Origin: Metridium senile
Taxonomy: Eukaryota; Cnidaria; Anthozoa; Actiniaria; Metridiidae
Reading direction: 5' to 3'
Length of the DNA: 64,000 nucleotides
Assembly: GCA_949775045.1 (NCBI GenBank)
Contig: OX459104.1
Span: forward strand, 1,158,001 to 1,222,000
The notes beneath the pieces are model-generated. The model made no database searches and was not told the origin of the DNA. It was given only the letters and a program-made list of their open reading frames with translations. The position numbers and the translations under genes were made by a program. Below are positions 11,701-22,150 of the stretch, piece by piece; position 1 is the stretch's first letter; each line of letters starts with the position of its first letter.

Positions 11701-12984
11701 ATAATAAGAATGTGTGAGAGTCAGAAGCCTGGGGGCAGGGGGGTTGGTACTCCCTTTGTCCAAGTGGTAGGGGTGATCGGCAGAGGTTTTGGAAACAACC
11801 CCTGAAAGGTACGCACAGACAAAAATAGCTGTTAAAGCCTTGTTGATTTTAACCCCTAAAAGGTACGGCTGTGCGATGTTCTTGCCAGCCAAGCTTACTT
11901 ATAGCAACAAAGCAGATTAAAAATGACCCTTACAGGTACAGACTCATGTTACATAGTACACACAGGAAATATCTTTAACCCTAAAAGGTACGCCGATCAC
12001 CCCTACCACTTGGACAAAGGTAGTACACTCCCCGGGGTCAGAAAACACTTATATACCAGCTATAAGCTGATAAACATTGGCCAGCATTTGGCCAGCATCT
12101 GAGCTACATCCATCTAACAGAATATTAAACTATCGACCAGCTGTTTCAGCCACCCTGAAACATTAGTACAGTGGAACCCCGTTAATCCGGCCACCCAAGG
12201 GACAGCCCAAAGTGGCCGTATTAAGCCCGTTAATTTTATAGAAACTGTATGGACATGAATTTCGTTGGGACCTAAAAAACTGGCCGCAATAACGGGGTGG
12301 CCATATTAAGCAGGTGGCCGTAAAGGCCCGATCAAACGAGAACGCAAGTTGCCTCAAGTCGCCGCAAGTTTTGACTTGCGGCGACTTGCGTTGTCCGTTC
12401 AAACGAGCGCAAGTTCTCGCAAGTCATTAGAAAATTATGACGAATTTTTTCTCCGCGCGCATTCCTACAACTCGATCAAAATAATAAGCTGAGAGTAAAT
12501 ATGTCTTTGAAAAAACGAAAATTAGCAATTTATGTTGTGTTTTTGGATATAATTGATATCGCTTGAATCATATTTTGCCGCCATCTTGAAATTATGGCAG
12601 AAATTGCGTGAAAAATGGCGGTTGCTATAGCAGCCACCTTGCGCCGCCTTGCGAAGGCGGTCAAACGAGAAAAAACTTGCGCGGACTTGCGATCAAATTT
12701 GAGCAGGTTCAAATAGCGCGCAAGTTGTCGCAAGGAGCCGCAAGTGCTCGCAAGTTGGCGATCAAACGAGCCACAAGTCAAAACTTGCGGCAACTTGCGG
12801 CAACTTGCGTTCTCGTTTGATCGGGCCTTAAGGCGGGGTTCCACTGTAAATACATTCGATATTTGGTACTCACACTGATTAGAGTTTGGATCTGTTGTTG
12901 ATATGTTCTCTCAGTTGTAAATATTTCTGTTATAACCTTCTTTCTTTTTCTCGCCATGGTTTGAGTCTGTAGAATTCCACTCAT
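5722..12984 (-). CDS. ARHGEF39-like Rho guanine nucleotide exchange factor (DH-PH), 12 exons
   Basis: Predicted activator of Rho-family GTPases. Exons in gene order: 12984-12874, 11578-11363, 10757-10639, 10354-10284, 9683-9552, 9066-9032, 8522-8428, 7944-7845, 7488-7400, 6771-6633, 6449-6003 and 5796-5722. All have GT/AG junctions and a continuous frame, giving 542 residues. The DH domain covers about residues 15-195; visible landmarks are EIFTTERTYQQQ near the start, LLITPIQRVPRYKLLLESLL around 140-158, and the last helix EIAKVAAHINDNIRQHENF. The PH domain covers about 217-323, with RMFFLFSDVLIYAKK and the closing SEAATWFVSIKDAIG. As I recall the family, the order and the RMFFLF motif fit ARHGEF39, which ends soon after the PH domain. 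Here about 220 extra residues follow: a basic segment (KKVSRGPSAMVKKRN), then a run of Asp/Glu around 443-462. The first ATG at 12984 was chosen; a second lies nine codons later. The last exon is the least certain: if its intron is retained, translation continues to a stop at 5931. Confidence 0.85.
5801..5996. mobile_element. Dispersed foldback-family repeat inside the last RhoGEF intron
   Basis: The stretch consists of two adjacent copies of a unit of about 95 bp containing AACTAGCGAGTAAACTAG and GGTGTTTGATATAAACGATA. The same unit occurs at 27640-27935 and in the foldback at 47409-47729. It is flanked by a perfect 10-bp direct repeat, ACTAACCTGA (5791-5800 and 5997-6006), which looks like a target-site duplication. 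On the minus strand that repeat reads TCAGGTTAGT and holds both the splice donor (at 6002) and the acceptor (at 5797) of the proposed intron. Confidence 0.65.
6795..7265. repeat. Purine-rich GGAA/GAAC microsatellite in a RhoGEF intron
   Basis: Degenerate GAAGGAAGGAAA, GAACGAAC and GGAAGGGAAGAAG units run for about 470 bp between the exons at 6633-6771 and 7400-7488. The plus strand is almost pure purine. The frames read through it rich in Arg, Lys and Glu are repeat artefacts. Confidence 0.85.
8062..8350. mobile_element. 289-bp MITE, CACCTATTTCAAA-TIR family
   Basis: The left end CAACTATTTCAAAAATCGTT and right end AACGATGTTTGAAATAGGTG are inverted and flanked by TA on both sides. The interior CTCTGAAGCCTGCAAAGGAT is repeated inverted at 8285-8310. 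It is nearly the same length and structure as the copy at 63578-63867. It lies in the RhoGEF intron between exons 8428-8522 and 7845-7944. Confidence 0.8.
8712..8985. mobile_element. 274-bp MITE, CACCTAATTCAAA-TIR variant
   Basis: TA-flanked termini CACCTAATTCAAAAAAGGTT and AACCTTGTTTGAATTAGGTG. A second inner pair (ACGAATTCCTTCTTATTC and its complement) lets most of the element fold on itself. It lies in a RhoGEF intron, close to the 35-bp exon at 9032-9066. Confidence 0.8.
11727..12041. mobile_element. TIR element with TTTGTCCAAGTGGTAGGGGT arms
   Basis: The left arm contains TTTGTCCAAGTGGTAGGGGT then GATCGGC. The right arm is its complement, GCCGATCACCCCTACCACTT then GGACAAAGG. Internal CCTAAAAGGTACG motifs are also repeated. 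A related half-element lies near 28085-28200. It lies in the first RhoGEF intron. Confidence 0.65.
12169..12846. mobile_element. TA-flanked MITE carrying a nested insertion
   Basis: Ends are CAGTGGAACCCCGTTAATCC and the complementary AAGGCGGGGTTCCACTG, flanked by TA on each side. Compared with the uninterrupted copy at 58463-58649, this one is split by a 505-bp second element (12324-12828). Its right end is only about 28 bp from the donor of the first coding RhoGEF exon. Confidence 0.8.
12324..12828. mobile_element. 505-bp MITE nested in another MITE, TAA target duplication
   Basis: Termini are AGGCCCGATCAAACGAGAAC and GTTCTCGTTTGATCGGGCCT, flanked by TAA on both sides (12321-12323 and 12829-12831). 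A three-base TAA/TTA duplication is characteristic of PIF/Harbinger-type elements. The interior is rich in GCAAGTTG/CCGCAAG words. No transposase is encoded. Confidence 0.8.
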
Positions 12985-13088
12985 CTCTCTAGACAGGAGG
13001 TTAGTTGTAGTGGCTGATACTTGAAGTGACAGAAACTTTTTGGCTGATTTGACTTTATCACAAATAGAAATCGACTAATAAATATGCG

Positions 13089-13406
13089 ATCAAAGGTTCT
13101 TGACTCGATCAAAGATTCCATAATTATGATAATTATAAAATCTAAGTGTAGAATATGCGATCAAAAGCTACCTTTTTGACAAACATCTTTGAAATGTTAC
13201 CCGATTAAAGATTCCATAAGTCTCAATAATACGATCAAAGGTTCTAAATCCGCGATCAAAGATTCGATAACTTACATTTGCCACTCTTGGATCTCGACGT
13301 CCTACTGCTGAATCTCATCGAAGACATAGTGAAAATGCTTGGGAGTGGAACGATTGATCAACTTGATGTCTGGTACGAAATCAACAAATAGAACACTTGA
13401 TCAAAG
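13089..13406. promoter_or_regulatory. Cluster of ATCAAAG (TCF/LEF-type) motifs upstream of the RhoGEF gene
   Basis: Exact ATCAAAG words start at 13089, 13108, 13234, 13255 and 13400. Near matches are at about 13160 (ATCAAAAG) and 13204 (ATTAAAG). Most are preceded by CG and followed by TTC. They lie 100-420 bases upstream of the first RhoGEF ATG. The (A/T)(A/T)CAAAG core is the established binding site of TCF/LEF factors; regulation by Wnt signalling is inference. Confidence 0.45.
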
Positions 13407-13409
13407 AGA

Positions 13410-14088
13410 AAAACGCAAACTACATTGAAAAACAACAGAATACAGATCTCTTAAATAGGAATAAAGGAAAAAATACCTTGATTTTGAGTAACAGCACAAA
13501 GCCGTTTCAGTGTTTTGAAGTTCGTTGGTTTTCAAAATTGCCACACTCATGGGGAAGACCGCTGACCGAGAGCAGACTCGTTACCAGTCTTCCTCGTTGA
13601 AGGCAACCGGAAATAGCTACACCGGAAATGGTGATTCGTTTTGTATTTAACCTGGGCTGGTATTTGATTATATATATTTATATTGAATTTTTCGTACATT
13701 TATAGATATCTCTCAATGAATTAAATAACAATTTTGTTTAATAGAATAAAACAAACAAATCAAGCAAACTTTTATTAGTTGTTTAGAAATTTATATTATA
13801 TTTCACCGATATATATCTGCAATCTAACAACTTTTTTATAAATTATCCATACATATTCCCCATCACAAACAATTTTAATGTTGGTATTACTGTTCCCGAC
13901 CAACAAGCACCAGCTCGGCTTACCAGAGCTTAGCCTTCTCCTCCTCTGGCCTCCTCCACAGGCAACCCCAGCCTTTGGGACTCCTTTGGATTTTGGGATT
14001 CCTTTGAATTAGGGCAGGGGGCGAATGAGCCCAATTCAAGAAGAGAAGGAAATGAATTGGAAATGATTGTATTTTTTTTCTTCTTCCT

Positions 14089-14089
<1 letters not shown>
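13410..14089. other. Intergenic DNA between RhoGEF and RNF141-like genes
   Basis: AT-rich sequence with no supportable coding exon, RNA gene or clear TIR element. Confidence 0.4.

Positions 14090-14122
<33 letters not shown>
14090..14122. repeat. Poly-C run of about 33 bases
   Basis: Uninterrupted cytosines on the plus strand preceded by a T/C-rich tract. The exact length is probably uncertain in assembly. Confidence 0.9.
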
Positions 14123-14534
14123 TTTTTCCAGTCTTTCTCGTTCGTTTTTATTCCAAAGGAAGCCCAAAAGAGTTGCCGGCAGGATGAGGCTAACCAGAGG
14201 TATGCCCCATACTTTACATTTCACTACATAAAATAACTATAAGAAATCATTCTGATTGGTTGAGGCAAGTGCTTTGTGAGAGCACACAACCTGCTTGTTT
14301 GCATTTTAGATCAAACATAGGAATTTGTATTTTATAATAGAAATAGAAAACATGTTTTTCTGTGCTGTATACAGCTTTATAAAATTTTTGGTATCTAACG
14401 CGCGCTCTGATTGGTTGATGGCCATGTCTATATGAGAGAACAGAGAATGAAAATGACGAATGCTATCGCGCGCTCTGATTCTAACGTGTTTACAAACATT
14501 CGGTAGAAAAGTTTTCTCTGCAAAATTTCATAAA

Positions 14535-14679
14535 AGAAATATAAAACGGCCGCTTGTGTCTATGTACTGTGATATAAACACGCTGGGAGATGTAGAGCAC
14601 TCAAGAAGCAAGTGCTCTACATCTCCCAGCGTGTTTATATCACAGTACATAGACACGCGCGCCGTTTTATATTTCTTAA
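14535..14679. repeat. Foldback (hairpin) repeat
   Basis: The arms are complementary over about 65 bases: AAGAAATATAAAACGGC, TGTCTATGTACTGTGATATA and CTGGGAGATGTAGAGCACT are each found inverted on the right. The loop is short, around 14601-14612. It is a long near-perfect hairpin typical of foldback transposon remnants. The flank downstream (CTTCTCTTAACACTTCTCGT near 14726) recurs near 34180. Confidence 0.8.
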
Positions 14680-15274
14680 TAAAGCACTTGGATATTGCCA
14701 GAACACTTGAGAAGCATTGACGCCATGCTTCTCTTAACACTTCTCGTGTGTTCTGACAACCCTGCATACTATTATCAGGGGCTGCGGAGCATGTTTGAAA
14801 GTGGGGGGGCTGAGCCATTAAATTATATAGATCACATGAATAATTTTTATGTGAATAAAATGCGCATGTTTTCTATTCCTTAATTAACATTAATAATATC
14901 ATACAGTGACATTATTTAATAGTTTTATTTAGTTTATTGTAACAAAATTTTGTTGTTTAAACTACAATGCCATTAAAAACTTATATGGCATTTTGTACCA
15001 TTTGAGCACAAAATAATTGCAGTCTGTGGAAACTTTACATCGAAGCAAGATGAACAGTGAGCTTGCCATGAAAGAAACATAGGTTTTCATAGGCTTTTTA
15101 TAGGCTTTTCATAGGCTTTTCCTAGGCTTTTCATTTCCAAGGTGTTTGCATAATTGCAAACTCAATGTTAGTCTCACTTTGATGCTAAGTCATTGCTACT
15201 TAAATCAAAATGGCACACAGAACTGTTAAAAGATCTTTTGACACAGAAATCTTTTTTGGAATTCTGTTTTCCAT

Positions 15275-15280
15275 TTTAAT
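15275..15280 (-). terminator. Possible variant poly(A) signal of the RNF141-like gene
   Basis: ATTAAA on the minus strand about 83 bases beyond the stop codon at 15363. A variant hexamer in AT-rich DNA is weak evidence alone. Confidence 0.25.
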
Positions 15281-15362
15281 TTCCACCTGCAATTCTTAAT
15301 ATTTTTCACTGAATGGAAAGCAACCCTGGTAGTACCAGTAGTTGTTCTCTGGCTAGTTTCTA

Positions 15363-18300
15363 TTAGATGGACTTTGTACTAGAGCCTGCTCCTTCAGCCA
15401 GGTCCATCACATAATTGGCTATTTCCCCTTTGCTGGGTGTTTCTGGGATCTCCCATGTATCGTCTGACTTGACTTCTACACGGCAGACAGGGCATGTACC
15501 ATGAGAATCACTCCTAAATGGATGGGAAATGAATAGATGAACAAATACATGAATAAATAGATGGATGGAAGAATGAATAAGCAACTGGAAGATTGAGTAA
15601 ATTAGTAACTATGAATAAATCAATGAATCAAAGGATAAATGAATGAATAAGAGAAGGTTTGAGGCCATGTACTACTGTAATTTACTATTTTAATCTTAAG
15701 CTTTCATCGGTCGCCGACATCATCAGAAGACTATCTTCTTATGATGTCGGTGACCGACGAAAGCTTAAGATTAAAATAGTAAATTACAGTAGTACATGGC
15801 CTCAAACCTTCTCTTATTATACCCACAATATGCTACTGAAGGACAACTTTAATATTCTTAAATGAATGAATGCATGAATAAATGAATGAATGAATGGATA
15901 AATGGATGAATGAAAGGATGGATGAATGGATGGCAGGGCTGCAAATAAGCGCCAGTCATCGGACAAATGTCCGATAAAAAGCGGTATTTGACTGGTAAAT
16001 GACCGCTTCTGGTCGGACATTTGACCGATCAAATTTCGCTTAAAATAGTATGAATAAGGTATTTCTTTCTTTCTTTTTTATTATGTTCACTTAAAATTAA
16101 TATTTTTGTCCGACCAGACTGGGTTTTTGACAGGTCAAACTTGCCCCTGGCCTGACAAATGACCAGCTTATAGAGAAAATTATTTGCAGCCCTGGGATGG
16201 ATAAATGAATGGATGGATGGATGAATGAATGGATGGATAAATGAATGAATGGATGGATGATTGAATAAATAAATGAATGAATGAATGAAAGGATGGATGA
16301 ATTAATTAATTAATGGATGAATTAATGAATGGATGAATGAATGAACAAATAAATAAATAAATGAATGAACGAATAAATAAATAAATGAATGAATGAAAGG
16401 ATGGATGAATTAATTAATGAATGGATGAATTAATGAATGGATGAATGAATGAACGAATAAATAAATAAATGAATGAATGAATGAAAGGATGGATGAATTA
16501 ATTAATTAATGGATGAATGAATGAACGAACGAATAAATAAATGAATGAATGAATGAAAGGATGGATGAATTAATTAATTAATGGATGAATTAATGAATGG
16601 ATGAACGAATAAATAAATAAATGAATGAATGAATGAATGAAAGGATGGATGAATTAATTAATTAATGGATGAATTAATGAATGGATGAACGAATAAATAA
16701 ATGAATGAATAAATAAATAAATGAATGAATGAATGAATGAATGAAAGGATGGATGGATGGATGGACAAATGAATGATTCATTGATTAAATAAATGGATAG
16801 CTGGATGGATGATGAATAGATGGATGAATAAATGAATTGAAGAATGAATGGATGGATAGATTGATGGATAAATAGACCCTGGGGGGACTCCGGGGAAAAA
16901 GTACCGGGGATACTTGTCGGAAATTTTCAAAAATACCCCTAAAAGATACCAGAAGTCTTTTAGAAAGGGCGTGGCTGGATGAATTTTATACCCTAAGAAG
17001 TACCACATTAAGTATAGTTTAATAAACGAGCAGGAGTGTTTTATCAGGATTTAAAACCACGCGGCGAAGCCAAGTGGTTTTAAACCTGATAAAACACAAT
17101 CTGCGAGTTTATTGAACGACTTCAAAAACTCCAACCTATATTTTGTGTTTTTGTAAAAAAAAATCAAGGATTTATGAAAGTTTATTAGAGAAAATTACGG
17201 TTAAAGTTTATGTAAATTAGGGTGAGTCTATATCTTCAGTTAAAACACTCGTCACAGTTACGATTTCTTTTGAAAATTTCTCATGAATTATTAATGAGTT
17301 TTTGAATTTATAATATTAATATACGTATCAGAAGCGAATATTGATTAGCTCTTCTCTCCATTTTCGACACCCTAAAAGATACCAAATTGCTGACTTTTAC
17401 CCCTAAGAGATACGACGAGCTCGCATCCCCGGTACTTTTTCCCCAGAGTCCCCCCCCCCCCCTGGGAAATAGACAGATGCATAAGTACCAAATGAATCAA
17501 TAAATGATCTGATGGATAAAATACACGTCAAATGAGTCAATGATGGAAAGCATAATGACTGACTGAATGCATAACATTACCATCTTTCAATGCATATTTT
17601 GCAGAAGCAATGCACACACGATAAAATAACATCAGACTGTCTTTCTAGACATATACAGCATTCCTCTAGTTCATCTTCCTGTTTTGTCATGGCTTCATCA
17701 ACCCTACATGAAACAAACACAGCCGTCACTTTCATTATCAAATACAGGTTTTTACTGTTCTGATTAACAATGGGGGCACCATCTTGAAACCTCTTTTGGC
17801 TTTCGGGACATTTAATCATGCACTAATCAGGTGCCTCAAGTCATGATATTACTTATAAATATCATCATCATCATCACTTACAATATATACAATAATGATG
17901 ATGAAAACAATAATGATATTGATGATGATAATGACAACAATGATTGTAATGGAACCAATGATGATGACAATCATGATGATAATGATAACAATGATTGTAA
18001 TGGAACCAATGATGATGATAATCATGATGATAATAATAACAATGATTGTAATGTAACCAATGATGATGACAATCATGATGATAATGATAACAATGATTGT
18101 AATGGAACCAATGATGATGATAATCATGATGATAATGATAACAATGATTGTAATGGAACCAATGATGATGATAATCATGATGATAATGATAACAATGATT
18201 GTAATGGAACCAATGATGATGATAATCATGATGATAATGATAACAATGATTGTAATGGAACCAATGATGATGATAATCATGATGATAATGATAACAATGA

Positions 18301-21300
18301 TTGTAATGTAACCAATGATGATAATAATCATGGTGATAATGACAACAATGATTGTAATGGAACCAATGATGATGATAATCATGATGATAATGATAACAAT
18401 GATTGTAATGGAACCAATGATGATGATAATCATGATGATAATGACAACAATGATTGTAATGGAACCAATGATGATGATAATCATGATGATAATGATAACA
18501 ATGATTGTAATGGAACCAATGATGATGATAATCATGATGATAATGATAACAATGATTGTAATGGAACCAATGATGATGATAATCATGATGATAATGATAA
18601 CAATGATTGTAATGGAACCAATGATGATGATAATCATGATGATAATGATAACAATGATTGTAATGTAACCAATGATGATAATAATCATGGTGATAATGAC
18701 AACAATGATTGTAATGGAACCAATGATGATGATAATCATGATGATAATGATAACAATGATTGTAATGTAACCAATGATGATGATAATCATGATGATAATG
18801 ACAACAATGATTGTAATGGAACCAATGATGATGATAATCATGATGATAATGATAACAATGATTGTAATGGAACCAATGATGATGATAATCATGATGATAA
18901 TGATAACAATGATTGTAATGTAACCAATGATGATGATAATCATGATGATAATAATAACAATGATTGTAATGTAACCAATGATGATGATAATCATGATGAT
19001 AATAATAACAATGATTGTAATGGAACCAATGATGATGATAATCATGATGATAATAATAACAATGATTGTAATGGAACCAATGATGATGATAACAATGATG
19101 ATAATAATAACAATGATTGTAATGGAACCAATGATGATGATAACAATGATGATAATAATAACAATGATTGTAATGGAACCAATGATGATGATAACAATGA
19201 TGATAATAATAACAATGATTGTAATGGAACCAATGATGATGATAATCATGATGATAATGATAACAATGATTGTAATGCAACCAATGATGATGATAATCAT
19301 GATGATAATGATAACAATGATTGTAATGGAACCAATGATGATGACAATCATGATGATAATGACAACAATGATTGTAATGGAACCAATGATGATAATAATC
19401 ATGATGATAATGATAACAATGATTGTAATGGAACCAATGATGATAACAATCATGATGATAATGATAACAATGATTGTAATGGTACCAATGATGATGATAA
19501 TCATGATGATAATGATAACAATGATGGTTAAGGTACCAATGGTGATGGTGATGATGATAATGATAACAATGATTGTAATGGAACCAATGATGATGATAAT
19601 CATGATGATAATGATAACAATGATGGTTAAGGTACCAATGGTGATGGTGATGATGATAATGATAACAATGATTGTAATGGAACCAATGATGATGATAATC
19701 ATGATGATAATGATAACAATGATTGTAATGCAACCAATGATGATGATAATCATGATGATAATGGTAACAATGATTGTAATGCAACCAATGATGATAATAA
19801 TCATGATGATAATAATAACAATAATTGTAATGGAACCAATGATGATAATAATCATGATGATAATGATAACAATGATTGTAATGGAACCAATGATGATGAT
19901 AATCATGATGATAATGATAACAATGATTGTAATGGAACCAATGATGATGATAATCATGATGATAATGATAACAATGATTGTAATGGAACCAATGATGATG
20001 ATAATCATGATGATAATGATAACAATGATTGTAATGGAACCAATGATGATGATAATCATGATGATAATAATAACAATGATTGTAATGGAACCAATGATGA
20101 TGATAATCATGATGATAATGACAACAATGATTGTAATGTAACCAATGATGATGATAATCATGATGATAATAATAACAATGATTGTAATGGAACCAATGAT
20201 GATGATAATCATGATGATAATGACAACAATGATTGTAATGGAACCAATGATGATGATAATCATGATGATAATGACAACAATGATTGTAATGGAACCAATG
20301 ATGATGATAATCATGATGATAATGATAACAATGATTGTAATGGAACCAATGATGATGATAATCATGATGATAATAATAACAATGATTGTAATGGAACCAA
20401 TGATGATGATAATCATGATGATAATGACAACAATGATTGTAATGTAACCAATGATGATGATAATCATGATGATAATAATAACAATGATTGTAATGGAACC
20501 AATGATGATGATAATCATGATGATAATGATAACAATGATGGTTAAGGTACCAATGATGATGATGGTGATAATGATAACAATGATTGTAATGTAACCAATG
20601 ATGATAATAATCATGATGATACTGATAACAATGATTGTAATGGAACCAATGATGATGATAATCATGATGATAATGATAACAATGATGGTTAAGGTACCAA
20701 TGATGATGATGGTGATAATGATAACAATGATTGTAATGGAACCAATGATAATGATAATCATGATGATAATGATAACAATGATTGTAATGGAACCAATGAT
20801 GATGATAATCATGATGATAATGATAACAATGATTGTAATGCAACCAATGATGATGACAATCATGATGATAATGATAACAATGATTGTAATGGTACCAATG
20901 ATGATGATAATCATGATGATAATGATAACAATGATTGTAATGCAACCAATGATGATGACAATCATGATGATAATGATAACAATGATTGTAATGGTACCAA
21001 TGATGATGACAATCATGATGATAATGATAACAATGATTGTAATGCAACCAATGATGATGACAATCATGATGATAATGATAACAATGATTGTAATGGAACC
21101 AATGATGATGATGATAATAATACCTTGTAATAATCATTGATGCTGTCAACGTCTCCCTTGCGTGTTGCATACTTATCTTGGCGTAAGTCTACAAATAGAG
21201 AATATTATAAAATATGAAAAAAATACATAATTAATAATAATAATATAATAGTTTAATAATCACCAATATTACAGTTGAAACTGAATTACATTGGTATAAT

Positions 21301-22051
21301 ACAGATAGACAACAGAAAATTATATATGATACAATGATATAAAAATTGATAATATATTAATTTAATTATTACAAGTCATGAATTGAAGCTTGCCATGGAT
21401 AAATGTTTTTCTAAAATGATCAGTCTTGTACATCTACTAGAGGCTCTATGAAATGAAATTTTATGAAATGAAATGAAATTTTACTATAATTAACTTTATG
21501 TGAGACATTCATCTTCCTACCTCTCCATTTTCGTCCACTTCTTCCCATTCATCTTCATCCATACACTTTGTGCATCTTACTTGTCGAAGAACATCACGGT
21601 ATACTTTACAGAACTGACGAAGATCAAGGACTTTTCTTGTCTTGATGGTACCTGTCGCTTTCTCTATCTGTATTTATTCAATCACAATATGATTAACTAT
21701 TTAACAATTAATCACCAGGTGAAGTGAATATTGGTGACAAAGGTGGACAATTGTTTTATAATAATTATAAATATACCTGATTATTTCAAAAGTGATTATT
21801 TCAAAAACTAAGTAAAAATAACCAACTTTTTTTAAGGAAAAGTCTATTCATTGCTTTATATCTAAAAGCGTGCGAAAAGCTGTAGGTGATTATAAATGTT
21901 TACTTGGGTATTAATATTATTATGATGATGTTTAGGATGTTGATAATGATTAGGATGACATGATAATTTATGTTTAATTATTTATGTTTATGTTGTTACA
22001 CACGACCACATCAGCCATGCTGTAAAAAACCATTGTGTATAAATAAATAAA

Positions 22052-22150
<99 letters not shown>

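Noticed and set aside
14460..14883. Overlapping frames near the 14.5-kb foldback
   Set aside because: They read the two arms of a hairpin on both strands (the same residues appear from either strand), so they are repeat artefacts.
17905..21120. CRISPR-like regularly spaced repeats
   Set aside because: There are no distinct spacers: every base of the 51-bp unit is repeated, and the locus is an intron in an animal gene.
17831..21170. Open frames of 180-1098 codons (poly NDDDNHDDNDNNDCNGT, HYHHDYHHHW, MMMIIMMIM and IIVIIIIM types)
   Set aside because: They are all readings of one 51-bp minisatellite on both strands; the period is a multiple of three, so stops are absent. The array is intronic in the RNF141-like gene.
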